Shown piece after piece: positions 45,264 through 59,290 of a stretch of DNA of 64,000 nt. Source of the stretch: Jacaranda mimosifolia (taxonomy: Eukaryota > Streptophyta > Magnoliopsida > Lamiales > Bignoniaceae); NCBI GenBank assembly GCA_018894105.1, contig CM032131.1:7404501-7468500 (forward strand), written 5' to 3'. A program made the position numbers and the translations under genes. Every line of letters starts with the position of its first letter. The stretch's first letter is position 1. The notes below the pieces were generated by a model. It was not told where the DNA came from and searched no databases. It worked only from the letters and a program-made list of their open reading frames with translations.

Positions 45264-48200
45264 AGTCTAATACTCATTTTTAAGTCTCCAAATCTTCAAA
45301 TTCAAGATCATGTCTTCAAGTCTCAATCCATATTTTAATTCTCCAAGTATTCAAGTCCATATAGCTCCTAGATATGAGCATAAACTATCTAAATATTCAA
45401 AGTCTCCCCATGTGCTCCTCAATAAGAGCTTAAACTGTCAATAATGCTCCTAGATATGAGCATAAACTAACTAAATATTCGAAGTTTTCCCATATGCTCC
45501 TTGGTAAGAGTTTAAACTATCAATAATGCTCCTAAATACGATACAAACTCAACTATCTAATTTTTTTAAGTTAAAGCTCCCCATGTACTCCTTGATAAGA
45601 GTGTAAACTATTTATTAAGTCAAACTCAAGTAAACTCCTTGACATGAGTATAAATTGTCAATCAAATTCAAATGGACTCTTTGACACAAGTATAAAAGGT
45701 CTATTCAAGTTAAATATTCTCCTTGATGCATAAGCCTAAACTAGATATTACTCCTGGCCCGCATGAGTATAAACTGTGTACGACACCCCCTCAAAAGGAT
45801 GCTTACTTGGAATTATGTTATGACTTGATCTATTTATTGGGTTTATAGGCAGTTAGGAGGATTTCATAATAAAAATCTCCGAGTATTGGCAATCCACAAA
45901 GTCCATAAAGATTCCATAAAGAGATATAGTGCTTGACGGTAGTGTTTAGCATGTTTGTATGTAGAAGGGTTCCATAGCGTAAGGAATCTTGGTGGATTTC
46001 TTGTCGCAAAATTTTTAAAAAAATGGAGAGAAAAAGGAAAAATTCTCAACTACTTAAAGTCTTACCTCTTTGGTGGATGATTGACACATCTTTCACCGAG
46101 CTTAGATGTGGGGGCATTTATAAACGTATTAATTTTGCTCAGTTTGAGAGTAACACGTATAAAATAATATGCTAGTTATTAATTCAAAATTTTCTATTTT
46201 TCTTAGAATTTATTAAATTTAATTCCAAAAGATAAAAAGTTAATTTTAATTAATACTCTAGTATTTATTTTATACTCAAATCAAATATTGACAAGTGTCA
46301 AAGATGAAGTGCCGACATCTATAAACCAATCAAATTAAAGATATTTGATATTATCTGTCGATATCTGATATTATTTCTTGATATATGATATTATCTCTCG
46401 ATATTTGACATTATTTTATTAAAGAGATAACTATCAAAGAAGTTCAAGTCAATCTGGAAGTCTCCCATCAAGCATCTATAACGGGGGTGATCAAAGCTCA
46501 TTCAACACACAACATAAGTCCTAGAAAGTGAGAGAAATTTTGAAGGAGTCCAGCAATTCTGCCAAGCAAATTCAGAGAAATCTACATGGAGCTCATCTAT
46601 TTTGACGTTTAAATCAATATTAAGGTGCGAAACCCTCAAATTGGCATTATTTTCTTCAAATCAAATTCAAGGAGATCCAGAGTGTTCAAAGCATTCTTCA
46701 TAGAACTTATATATTTTGGCATTTGATTTGAGACTAAAGTGCGAAGCCCTCGAATTGGCATTATTTTCTTCAAATCGAATTGAAGGAGATGCACGGTGTT
46801 CAAAGGTTTTCTTCACGGATTTCATCAAATTTCAAGCTCATATTTGGAAAGGAAGAATTAGAGGATTAGATTAGAGATTAAATCCACAATTGATAACTTT
46901 CAATATCATTTTATTTGTATAGATTTTTTTTTTTGTCTTGTAATTTTATTTATTGCGGACAAAAAAAATTGCACTTAGAGTTAATTCTTGTATATATATT
47001 ATGAACAATAAGTCCAGTCAGATTATTGTTCTTGTTCTGGTCATTATGTAATGTTATACTTTCTATTATCTAGTTTTCATATTCTATAAGTAGAGTATTT
47101 GTTATACTGAAACATGTTTGAGGTCTGATTTGAAATGCATATCAATTTCAAAGATGTTTAATGTTTGTTATAAACCTTGTAATGGTGTTAAATATAATGT
47201 GATAAACTTTGTATTTGGATGCTTGACTCTATTTAGTGTTATAGAAATTGCTAAAGTGAAGTACTTGTTCTATCTTAAATTGTCCAAGGTTTAATTTGTA
47301 ATCACAAAAAATATGGAGGGTGTTCGTTGTACTGCCTTAAACTTTCAAATTGTTTTGTTCAGTTCCATTCTAAATATCCTGTAAGTGAAATAGTGTTATT
47401 GTTGCTAGAGATGACTTTGTTGATGTGACTGTTGGAGATGGCCTTGTTACTGTTTCTGAAAATGCTCGTGCTGTTGGAGATGGCCTTGGTGATGAAAATA
47501 TTGACATTGATGATGGATTTTATGCCACCTTTGATGGATTTTAAGTAGAACTGGAAGTTGTATAGATGAGCTAGTATTGGAGGAGCTGATAAAGTTGGAT
47601 GGGGTTCCGATGATGCTATTGGAGGATAATGATTAATTCAATATATTATTGCTATTTTTTCCATTTTAAACTATTGATTGGTGACTGAGTACACAACTTT
47701 TGGTTGATGTTTTTTTACAACCCTTTAGAATTGTATAGGGCTTTATTATGTGAAAAGTATTTGTGCAGGCCATAACATTTGAGTGGCTAATTGAGTGGTT
47801 AAATGTGAAGTAGGTTTTGGTTATATATTTTGTGTTCAGGTATAATCATTGGATTGCTATGTTTTTGGTTTTCTAGAGTTCAGTATTATTGGATATTTAA
47901 AGGGACCTTATTGTAATTTATTAACTTGACAATGGAAAGTTAATATATTGTAGGCATTTTGCAAATGGGATCGATGTAACAATACATTCATGATAGGGTG
48001 TTATATGTAACTTGAAAGTTTACAATAAATATTTAAATAATAAAAGTAAATGAAAATATTAATTAATTTTAATTTTATATAATAATTAATTATTTTAAAT
48101 TAAGTATTTTAATTATTTAATTTCCAACCATTACATTAATCATTAGTTTAATTTGTTCCAATAACCCCCTTAAGATTTTCATAATTATGAGTAGATCCAC

Positions 48201-48440
48201 ACATGTATAAATTACGTAAGGGTATTTTTGGTCTAATAACTTGGTCAGCAGTCAAATTTAGGGTAAAATTGAATTTTTAAAAATTGACAATGTTGACGTC
48301 AGGTTTTTGTTGACTAATGGCAGGATCTACATATCGAACAGAGACAAACCACAAGGGAGGTAGTCGTAATTTCATAAACCTTAGGTGTAGTTTCTGTATA
48401 TACACCAAACCACAAGAGAGGTACTTATAATCAACCCTTT

Positions 48441-48905
48441 TTATCTTGATCCTTTTCTGTTGCTTTTCGATTTGCCTTTTCCAAATTCCAAATCCTCTTT
48501 GCTTTCCTCTTTGATTGTAAAGAGAAATCTTGAGGGCCCACAAAGGTTGTGCACTCTCATCAGATATATTTCCACCAACTCCTCATTATACCCGTTCAAC
48601 CCCAAATCTTTGCTTGAACCCATCTCCAAATCCTCTTATGTATTGGTTATCGGTTTCTTAGTAAGTTGATGAGTTCTTGACTGCTGTTGGCACTACTAAA
48701 AGAATTGGGTCTTTTCCAATAGAGAAGAAAAGAAGAATCCCCAATTTCTATGTTGTTTGTATAGGCAATTCCCTTTTTCCACCACAACAAATAGTAAAGC
48801 CCTGCCACAAGATCCATCAAGAAATAGATTATCAATAGTGGAAAAACGAAGAAAAAAGAGGAAGAAGAAGAAGAATAAGAGCCAGCATTGATTATTTATA
48901 AGAGA
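48441..48905 (-). pseudogene. Possible truncated 5' gene end, copy 2
   Basis: This is the counterpart of 7414-7880. A minus-strand frame starts at ATG 48623 (MGSSKDLGLNGYNEELVEIY) and stops at 48441. An upstream frame ending WWKKGIAYTNNIEIGDSSFL (48647-48835) is open here but closed by a stop in copy 1. Neither is recognised. Confidence 0.2.
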
Positions 48906-51050
48906 GATAGAGTTGGAGATAGAAAGTGCTCGGTATAACCAATAGAGACAGAAAGTATATGTGTGTGTGAACTAAGAAAAAGGAAAAAGGAAAAAGAAGA
49001 AGATATATATGGGGACATTTTGGTAAAATCAAGTGAATAGGAAGTAAACTCTAAATTAAAACTATAAAATGAATAGGTGGGGACTGAATCATAAGTTGAA
49101 ATTAGGTTTTGATACTTTTAAATAAGTTCCCGATAATTAATTAATCATTTTCACTTTGTGAATAAAAGCAGATTTAATAACTTTTGGCTTTGGAATAAGA
49201 TACTCCTCTTTCTGTTAATTCACCTCTTCTAAAATAAATGAAAAAAATACAATTCCAAAATGGCAAAAAGTATAGAGGGTACTAAAAGTATCATAAAACT
49301 TTTCAATTCCATGTTAACAATATGGCTACTTTCATAGACCCAATTTAGTAACCTTCATAATTGTTAAGGATTTAAAAAGAATTATTTTATGATTGATAGG
49401 GTAAAATTGACCATTGAATAGAAGTGAGGATTGGGTTTTGCCATCGACCCCTTTCAATTCAATAGTTGAATGTACAAATTGTATTACACCTTTCTTTTTT
49501 ATAGGTATACAGATTGTATTACATCTTATTCATTAAATTTTAAACTTGTCAATGAATATTTTAAAATTCGATTATAATTTGTATATGTATTCATTTACAC
49601 AAAAGATTATACGTATCTATTTGAAGTGGATATTATCTGTATTTAACAAATAAATATTCGACTATAAATAAATACGAATATGGCAAAGGCATATTTGATT
49701 TGTTTAATATCCGCTTTGAATACATATTCGTTGGATATCTTTGTCTACATATTCGATTATCTGTTAACTATCCATTACTCGTATTCAATAAATAATATTT
49801 TTAAAAAACTATAATAGAAAATTTATTCTATTTTTACGTAATTTAAATATAATAAATGGTATCTAAGAGAATATTTTATATAATATACTATTATACATAA
49901 TATATTATTTATACTTTTTCAGCATAAGATCTCATAACTAACACACACACACACATATATATATATGTATGTATATGTATAATTGAAGAAATGAAAAAAA
50001 AAGGTTACAAGTTTTTAAAAAATAATAATATTAAAGAAAAATTGAAGAATAAGTATATGAAAGATAAAGTTAATCAGCATAAGATCAATATTGTTGGTTG
50101 ACCTTATAATTAATATATTTGTAAATATTAATAGTGCTAAAATATTAGTTAATAGCAAAGTCAATTATTCATTAGAAAGAAATAACTAGGTCAAGAATAA
50201 TTAATCTTCTAATTCCAAAGTAAGGCAGTAACATTATTGATTAGTTAGAGAGATATTAATTATTTTAAAATATCTAAGTATATATTGTATATAGTGTATT
50301 GTATTACAGGTTAATGGATCTAAATATTTGAATATTTGGTACGAATTCTGATATTATTACTATAATATCCAAGGATGTGAATAGGAACATAGATATTACT
50401 GAAGTTAATCAAATACGGATGCAAATACAACGTACCCGATTCGTTTGATATCCATTTACACTCTTAATTTATCAATTAATATGGTATGATAAATGACTTT
50501 GTAGACTTTAAAATTTTAATTTTCGTATCTAAAAATTCAATTGTGCGGAATAGAGGGAGAGTTCACACTCTAAATGTGTTGTGACAGTTATCAAACAGAA
50601 CTTGTATACTACAATAAAAAATGTATTAATAATAAAATTTTAAATGATAATATCAAAACATCACTTAAGATATGTATTAAGTTAAATATTTTTGTTTCTG
50701 TGATAATAAAATTTTAAAAATGTAATAGTGATAAAAAATGTATTTAGATTATTATCATTCATAATAATATCACAAATATAATGACAACTATAATATTTTT
50801 TTAACCAGGACTTTTACATTCATATTTGTGAAGCTTAAGGCTTAAATCTGAATAGTTTTATGTGCATGTGCATGTGCATATGCAAGTGTAATAACTATAC
50901 TTGTTGGCACTATACACGTAATACTACTTATATATACTGATAATTTTATACACAATTTCTCTATCATTAATTTCATACAAAAAAATTTCACACCTCTTAT
51001 CATTACAAAGTGAAGCCGTGGTTGGTGTAATTTCTATTTCCATTTTTGAC
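48906..51050. other. AT-rich sequence, no gene, copy 2
   Basis: This is the counterpart of 7881-10150. It differs by an AC microsatellite near 49940-49955 and by the loss of about 140 bp at 50340. Confidence 0.6.
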
Positions 51051-52430
51051 TTGGTCATCGAGAAGTACAATCATTATTTTGATTATAAGCAGTGATGCTA
51101 AGTATGGTAACAATCCGCATTTCAAGATGAATTTTCACATTCCCATTGATTTTCTTAGCCTTCTTGGTAAGACATTCCGTCTTGGAATCAAATCTAGTGA
51201 ATGCAGTACCAAATTAGTCAACTAGAATTCAAGGGCCTTTCCAATTTCATCTAAATTGGAGTCCAACTTATTAGATTGGACCTGAATTGTTCTAAAACAC
51301 CTGATTGTGGTCGAAGCAGGATTGAAAGATAAAGAATCAGTAGAACTAAGTGTGGTTTATTCCCTTTGCACCTGGCCCTTTACCATCCCCTCTATATCAA
51401 CTAATTCCTTTAGAGAATTAAATTTTCATTCTCTTTGGCTTACCAAATCTAGAATTTATGATCTCGTTCACCCTCAATCCATGCATGCATTTGAAAGATA
51501 TTGGCTAAATCCATCGCTGGATAAAAAGGATTGTCTCATGAGAATGGTGGCTAGGGAAAGGTACTGGCTCCTACTCCTTCTAAGGATTGTGGCACCAATG
51601 AGTGGTTTGGACTCCAACCACAGTATGTAGTCCTGGAAAGACTCTGCTCGGAGGGAAAAATGTATGTTCACTTGTGGATGTTGAGAAAGGAGAGGGATAC
51701 TTCGTTTAGAGTTGGTTCTCCATTCAATTTTTTTTGAGGAGGATGAAACCCCCTAGCTCTGGTGGGAAGATCGATGCAATTCTTGAGGATGATGCTCCTT
51801 AGCATACCAAGCAACTGCCCTGACCGCAGCTTGGTTGGTAGCATTTTCTAACAAGGCCTCCAGCGCCTCTGCAAAAAGGTAGTGCTTGCTATGCGAACTT
51901 CTCTTCTAAGACTGGTTAGGCATTTGGGGCTGGCTCTAGCACATGACCCAATGGTGCTTTAGGGTGGCAACTCTCCATGTTCTCCAATCCTAGGGCCACC
52001 TAATTACTAGAGTCACGAGGTCTTGATCCCCTGCATGTTCATCATTCTTTTTTCACAATTTAGAGTTTAAAGAAATTGTGCCAAATTGATACCACATGGA
52101 AGTAGAGCAAAATCCTTTCAAGTAGACAAACTGTATGTTCATCATTCCTTTTCCACAATCCAGATTTTCCACAGACGGTGCCAAATTGATATTGCACGGA
52201 AGTAGAGTAAGATCCTTCACTCTTGAATGCTCTAAAAGCCCATGGTTGTTTTTTGAATAATTTCCTACACTTTAGTTTTTTTCTAGGACTTAGTATTTAC
52301 CGCTTTTTGTTGGTGGGCTTAGGCCCATTAGGGTTTCGTTGCCTTCTTTCATGTAGTTGAGTTGTTTTTGGACTCTTTGGCCTTTTTATCCAATTAATTG
52401 ATTAGGTCCCCTGGGCCTCTTTTAGTTTTT
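51050..52430 (-). mobile_element. LTR, primer site and gag-leader fragment, copy 2
   Basis: This is the counterpart of 10200-11640, with the same tandem primer-site pair and the same truncated gag-leader frame. Confidence 0.5.
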
Positions 52431-53589
52431 TTACGAAATTGCTCTTATGTTATTAATTATCCATATCAAATATTTTAAAGGAATTTGATATAAAAAAAAT
52501 TAAAAAAATATTATTTTGATATTTAATTTGTAATCTAGTTTTGAAATCATACCAAATATAGAATTATTAATTATATGCATCTTAATTTATATTCTTAATT
52601 CTTAAATTTTATATACAAATACACCGTTTATTATTTAATTACTAAACTAATTTTTATGTTTTAGTTACCAAATCAAAATTTAGTAAATAGAAAATGCAAA
52701 AATAATTTTATTCTTTATGTTTTAAATTATTCATTGTATTGATATCTAATTGTTAGTCTTATGAATAAGGGCTTCTTATCGTAAAACACCAAAACCTATT
52801 TGCACTTTTAGGAATCAATCCCCACCCATCACTTTCTTATTTTTAACTCCCGATCTCAAGTTTGACTTTTAAGTCCACTTCCCAATCACATAAATTGACA
52901 AAAATGCCCTCATTTTTTTTTCTTTTTATCAGTTGAAATATTTGCTTCTCTCTCATCTCATTTCTTTGTCTCATCTGTTATCTTCTTCCTGGAAACACAG
53001 AGAATTCCTTCATTTCTCTTTTCTGCCCCATCACTAACAAATATTAGCTAAAAGAAAGCCTAATTCCTCTCCATTTTCTCACGGTAGAAGAAAGACCATT
53101 AGTTTTAATTGAGGAAGAAGACTTAAAGTAGAAGAAATAATCTTTCTAAAGTAGATTTTATCATGTGGGTTTGCATGTTTTTGTTTGCAAGGCTTGTAAA
53201 ATATCAAAATTTAAAATTTCTCTAATATATGTTTTGTGGATAGTTGCATTTAGTTGTGATTTTTTTTATTTTTATTTTTTAATGTGTGTTACAAATGTCA
53301 ATAGTTTTCATTATGTTCATTGTTTGAATTCTTTAGTTTGCGAATTTGGATTTTGTTGCTAACATTTTTCTTTTGATAGCTCAATATAACATGTCTTTGT
53401 GCTGTAATTGAAAATATGATCTAAATTAAGAATGGAAGTCATTTCTCAAATTGAGATACTTATCACATTATAAGTTGCAGAAAGCTTATTGCATTGCAAT
53501 ATATATATCTATATATAAAGTTTTTGTATTTTTGAGCATATTGTTATTGAGAATGTGGCACTTGTTCTAAAAAATTTTGTTTCAAAAAC

Positions 53590-53625
53590 ATGCCTTCATG
53601 GTGGGGGAAGTCATCATCAAAAGAA
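53590..53625 (+). pseudogene. YODA-type MAPKKK N-terminal fragment, copy 2
   Basis: It encodes the same 12 residues, MPSWWGKSSSKE, as 12731-12766, with one silent difference. It is preceded by 56 bp missing from copy 1, beginning GAGCATATTGTTATTGAG at about 53533. After residue 12 the frame soon stops. Confidence 0.4.
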
Positions 53626-54169
53626 GAAAAATCTTATGTTTCAAATTTATGTGTGGCTATTATGTAGATCTGGATCTTTAACTATTGTGCTTATTTATCT
53701 TTAGCTGCTATGCTAATTTTGTGTAGGAATTAGTATATGATATAAGTGGGTCAAATAAAAAGTACATTTTAGGGTATATATAGCATATAGATTGACATAT
53801 ACAGTACTAATCATGAAGCATGTAGTATTGTGAATTGCTGTATATTTTTAGCAAAATAGTACTTCATTATTGTAGATAAATACTTGATTGTAGAAATGTA
53901 ATACTTCATCTTTCGGATCTTGTATTGCATTGTAGTACTTCTATACCAATTCGTGTGTGTCCTAATTTGCCTCGATTTATTGATAAATCAAAAGATAAGA
54001 CCATTAAAAAATAATAAAATCATATATTTTTAAGCAATGATTGTGATACGTACGTATCCAAATAGTTAGGAATACAACTACTTGTGAAAACATTATTATA
54101 TGCAGTGAAATGATTCATTTAGACATCAATGTTGTATGGAATACCCTAGTTTACCTTAATTTTATGGAT

Positions 54170-56830
54170 GAAACAATATATGAGACCATCTCAAACATTC
54201 AAAACACGTTTTCATCTTGCAAATAATGGGATACACTTGCATTCAAATAGTAAGCACTTGAGTTTTGTATGTACGTACTTCAAAATGCTTGCATCTCTTA
54301 ATAGCATGTTGAGAAACAAGCCTTAGCACAATCTTATTAATTGTTTTTCCTTTCGTGTTGAATACAATATTTTAAAAAAAATAACATTGTTATGAGGTAA
54401 ATATATTCCTTCAGCACCATCATCGAAAACCTATGAACCTCTTATGTCTATATCAGTTCTAGGGCTAATAAATCATGGTTTGGTAATCATGCAATGACTT
54501 ACCTAGTTAAATTCAACTTAATCTCTCATGTACTAACAATGAAACTCCAAATTGACAAGAAAATACAGATTTTGGGGACTTTTATACTGGATCTTTGCAT
54601 TTCTGTATTGAATTTACCTTGTTCTGTACTTATTTGGCGTGCTTTTATACATACTTTTCCTTCGGCTAAATTTACCTCAACTCGATGCATGAAATAATAC
54701 ATAAGAGCCTCTAATATTATAATAAAATCATATTTTCTTCAAGTAGTAGTCACGATAGTATGTGTATAAGTGGCTGGAAACACAAATATCCACATTCAAT
54801 CACTTGTGTTCTCATTCACAGTAGTGTAAATTATTGGTGATTCTGACACCACCATCGAAAGCCAATGAACCTCTCATGACTATATCAGTCCTAGAACTAA
54901 TAAATCATGCAATGACTTATTTCGTTAAATTCAACTTAATCTCTTTCACACTAAGAATGATACTGCAAATTGACAAAATAATATTGATTTTTAGGATTTT
55001 ATTCTAAATCTTTGCAATTTTGTACTGAATTTGACATGTTCTATACTTGTTTGGCATGTTTTTGTACTTACTTTTCTTTTGGCCAAATTTACCTTAATTA
55101 TTTCTAGCAAGGATAAGGAGATTAAAATCTCAACTCACTCACATCCAACCATTTGTTTTCTCATTCATATTAGTGTAAATTGTTAGTGTATGGAGTAAAT
55201 ATATCCTTCTGGCACCGCCATCAAAAACCAATGAACCTCTCATGACTATATCAATCCTAGGACTAATAAATCATAGTTTGATAATAATGTAATGGCTTAT
55301 CTAGTTAAATTCAACTTAATCTCTTATGTATTAAGAATGATACTACAAATCAGCAAAAAAATACTAATTTTAGGGATTTTGATACTGGATCTTTGCAATT
55401 TTGTACTGAATTTGTTTTGTTCTGTGCTTATTTGGCATGTTTTTATACTTGCTTTTTCTTCGGCTAAATTTACCTTAATTCGATGCATAAAACAATCCAT
55501 AAGACCCTCTAATACAACAAAATCTAAGTAATACTCATGATAGTACGTGTATAAATAGCTGGGAACACAAATAACCACATTCAACCGCTTGTATTCTCTT
55601 TTATACTAGTGTAAACCATTGGTGTATGAGATAAATATATCCTTCTAGCACCACCATTGAAAGCCAATGGATCTCTCTTGACTATATAATTGCGTGGCCT
55701 AATAAGTCATGGTTTGATAATAATGCAATGACTTATCTAGTTAACTTCAACCTAATCTCTTATGTACTAAGAATGATGCTAAAATCAACAAAAAGATAAT
55801 GATTTTTGGAACTTTTATGTTGGATCTTTGCGATTTTTGCATTGAATTTGCCTTGTTCTACACTTATTTGGCATGTTTTTATACATGCTTTTCTTTTAGC
55901 CGAATTTGCCTTACTCCGATGCATCAAAGAGAACCTAAAATCATGTTTTCTTTAAGTAATAGTCATGGTAGTATGTGCGCAAATGGTTGGGAATACAAAT
56001 ACCCACATTCAACCGCTTGTGTTCTCATTCATATTAGTGTAAACTATTAGTGTATGGGGTAAATATGTCCTTTCAGAACCATCATCAAAAACCAATGAAC
56101 CTCTCATGACTATATCAGTCCTAGGACTATTAAATCATGGTTTCATAATCACACAATAGTTTATCTAGTTAAATTCAACCTAACCTCTTATGTACTAAGA
56201 ATGATACTACAAATTGATAAAAAAATAAATAAATACTGATTTTGTGAATTTTTATATTGGATCTTTGCGATTTTGTATTAAACTTGTCTTGTTCTATACC
56301 TATTTGGCATGTTTTTCTACTTGCTTTTCTTTTGGGCAAATTTACCTTAATTCGATCCGTGAAACAACACATAATACAATAAAATCATGTTTTTATTAAG
56401 TAATAGTCGTGATAGTATATGTGCAGATAGTTGGGAGCACAAATATCCACATCCAATCACTTGTGTTCTCATTTATACTAGTGTAAACCATTGTTGTATG
56501 AGGTAAATGTATCATTCCTACATGATTATCGAAAGCCAATGAACCTTTTATGATTATATCAACCCTAGGACTAATAAACCATGGTTTGACAATAGTGTAA
56601 TATAGCTTATCTGGTTAAATTTAATTTAATATCTTAGGTACTAAGAATGATACTGCAAATTGACAAAAAAAAAAAAATTGATTTTTGAGATTTTTATGCT
56701 GAATCATTGCATTTTTGTATTGAATTTGCATTGTTCTGTATTTATTTGGTGTGTTTATGTCCTTACTTTTTCTTTGGTCGAATTTTCCTTAATTTGATGG
56801 ATTAAACAACATATATGACCATCTAATACA
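54170..56830. repeat. Tandem array of about 410-bp units, copy 2
   Basis: There are six units with equivalent points at about 54494, 54912, 55292, 55727, 56150 and 56600. The unit number is the same as in copy 1, so the array has not changed length since duplication. Confidence 0.85.
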
Positions 56831-58617
56831 ATAAAGTTATATTTTCCTCAAATAATGATTGTGATAGCACATGTTCAATTGTTGCACCTTCATCTAACCA
56901 CTTATGTCGTTCTCATTCATACTAAAATTGATACCAATAATCAGAGATATAATACTTCATATTTGGTCATGTATATTGAAATACTGTAATAAAAACTAAA
57001 GTCTCAGTATCTAATACCATAATCTAGTATCTAAGTAAACATTAGACCTTGAATTATTTTTACCTTCTCGTGGAAAGCAAGCTTGATCTGGCCACCATAA
57101 CCTAACTGCTTGCAATCATAATGACGCTAGGCTTTCATATTTTTTATGTGTAAAAAGATTTATTTTTTTAAAATATATGTATATTTTATTAATTTAAAAA
57201 TGATAATAAGTACTTTATGTCAAATCAAATTTGAATTTGATTGATGCTTAATAGGATAATAGGATAGATTTAGAATGAGTTTTGAGAAGAAAATGTGTAC
57301 TTTTTCTGAAAAAAGTTGTGAGAAAGTATTTGTTTTCAATTTTCATTCCCACATGAAAATGAAAATGGGGCTTGGAAATGAAAACAAGCGGGCCGTAAGC
57401 TGTCTTTTGCCTTCTTGTACTGGAAAGCCATCCACATATTGTATCATAATGCACCAAGTCACCTTTACATTGTATCAGAATACAATAAGCAATGCTTATG
57501 GTTCAGAATCATAACAACTATATGCACTCGATATCTTTGTCCATTCCAAACAAAGATACTAGAAAAGAATATAAGATTGCCATTAAGAGATCATTAGATT
57601 AATGTAATAAGGAAAATAAGTAATAAATTATTATTACTCCAAATTAACATAATTTAAAAGGTATTGAGAATAATACCATATTTTAGGAAATTAATATTTT
57701 ATTTGTCAAATTCAGTACTTTATGATAGAAACATAATACATTTGTTCTAGTATCCCGTACTGCAACTAAGAATATAGATATCATATATGCTTGTAAAAAT
57801 ATTGATTTTTTCAGCAACTTGTAACATATACAAATCTGTAGCTTAAGACACAAATCTACCTAACTACTTCAAAAATATATTAGGCATCCATATTAATCAT
57901 CTAGTAAGACAGTGATCATAAGTAACAAATAAGTCACAAACTTATCATCCAGTATCATTCAAAGAGAAAATCCATATTAATCTGTTTGTTATGATTTTGG
58001 ATTACATTGCTCATGAATCATCTAAATAGAAAATCATATTGCTACAGAATGTTGCAAGTCATGCCCATGGCCTGAGATTATAGCAGCTATGTGAGCCCGA
58101 TACATATCAATAGAACACACCTTAGAGTAGTCTCCCAAATCTTTTGTGTTTCTCACATAACATTGAAACCAAAGATAACGAAATATTTGCAATCCATATA
58201 TCCCACTTGTTATTTATCAGGTATCTTGTTGGGCCCGTAGTAATTCATTCTTTCTTGAAACTCGCTGAAGGACGTACATCACCTTTACCTTTATCATCAC
58301 TATAGACAATTATAGCATCTGCCTTTGACAATATATATAATTCAAAATACATAAGTAAAAACAAAAATCAAATGGCGCAACCAGTAAATACCATGTAATT
58401 TTCTCTATACAAAAATCCTGTATTGAGAATAATTTATTTAATATTACTTATGTATAAAGTCAGCATTCAAAATCATTTATGTAGTATTACTGAAACCTAA
58501 ATCAAGTATTGATAAACAAAGATGCAGTATAAGTTAACATAAATTTGGTAGTTATACTAATAGACATGCAGTAATTTTCATAAATTGAAAGTATTTAAAC
58601 TCATCTCTGCAACTTAC

Positions 58618-58713
58618 TCTCCTGCATCCTGAGCAGCATCTTCTACAACATGCTCTACAGCATCCTCTGCATCACATTCTCTTGGTACAAAAATAGTTAC
58701 ATTAGGAAAATTT
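58618..58713 (-). pseudogene. Candidate acidic internal exon of an unknown gene
   Basis: On the minus strand a TTTTAG acceptor-like site is followed by 96 open bases and then GA|GTAAGT, a near-perfect plant donor. The frame reads NFPNVTIFVPRECDAEDAVE and ends in an Ala/Asp/Glu/Val-rich stretch. A second open piece, ADAIIVYSDDKGKGDVRPSA, lies at about 58325-58250, but its phase does not join cleanly. Copy 1 lacks the region, so any gene is dispensable or dead there. Confidence 0.3.
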
Positions 58714-59290
58714 CTAAAATAATTTAAATGTAGGTGAATCAAGTATTTAATAACAAAATCAATTAACAAATTAAGTATACGTAAAACTAAAACAAGTGCA
58801 AAACAAACAAAATTGAAGAATATTCACCATTGAAATAGGAGATAATAAAATTTTAATTCAAAACATTACCTCTTTGTCTTTGCAAAGGGGCTAAAAATGA
58901 AACCCTTCTAACATGGGTCTTCAAAAACGGCAGATGGTGGCTTCAAAGAGAGAGTATGAAGTAGCAAAATCTAAAATACAAACAAGAATGGGAGAAGCCC
59001 ACAAACGAGTGAAGAGAGCAATGGCGACACAATTGGCAGCAAGATGGTTTGGAAGATAGAGAGAAAATAGTAGGAAAAAAATAGGAGGCGGGAGTGTAAC
59101 TGAAGAAGAAAGGTGCTTGGCAAGAGATTAGTTCAACATTTTTGTGATTTTGAATTTTAGCATAAGGTTATTTTTCTCTTTTACACTCAAGCTGAGAGTG
59201 AATTTCAAAGATGAAAATTTGATTAGGGAGTGCATACCAAGAAAAAACAAGTAGGGATGAATTACAAATTGAAAGTACATTTAGCTTCTT

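Larger units (their letters stand above)
42337..46978 (+). mobile_element. Gag-only LTR retrotransposon, copy 2
   Basis: This is the duplicate of 1336-5942. The left LTR is 42337-43127 (first 75-80 bp missing, as in copy 1) and the right LTR is 46119-46978. The primer-site-like motif at 43131-43150 reads TTTGGCATGCCTAGTGGGAC. The stanza repeats are at 44400-45780. Confidence 0.75.
40976..48434. mobile_element. TIR DNA transposon (MULE-like), copy 2
   Basis: This is the duplicate of the element at 543-7407, with the same TIR-like ends and the same nested gag-only retrotransposon (42337-46978). It additionally carries a hAT element (41067-41630) inserted in its left TIR region, which the other copy lacks. 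Confidence 0.55.
52775..59290. mobile_element. TIR element with tandem array, copy 2 (longer)
   Basis: The ends match those of 11953-16395. It keeps about 2 kb between the array and the right TIR (about 56838-58866) that copy 1 lost, including an exon-like stretch at 58618-58713. The MAPKKK-like start is at 53590. Confidence 0.5.
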
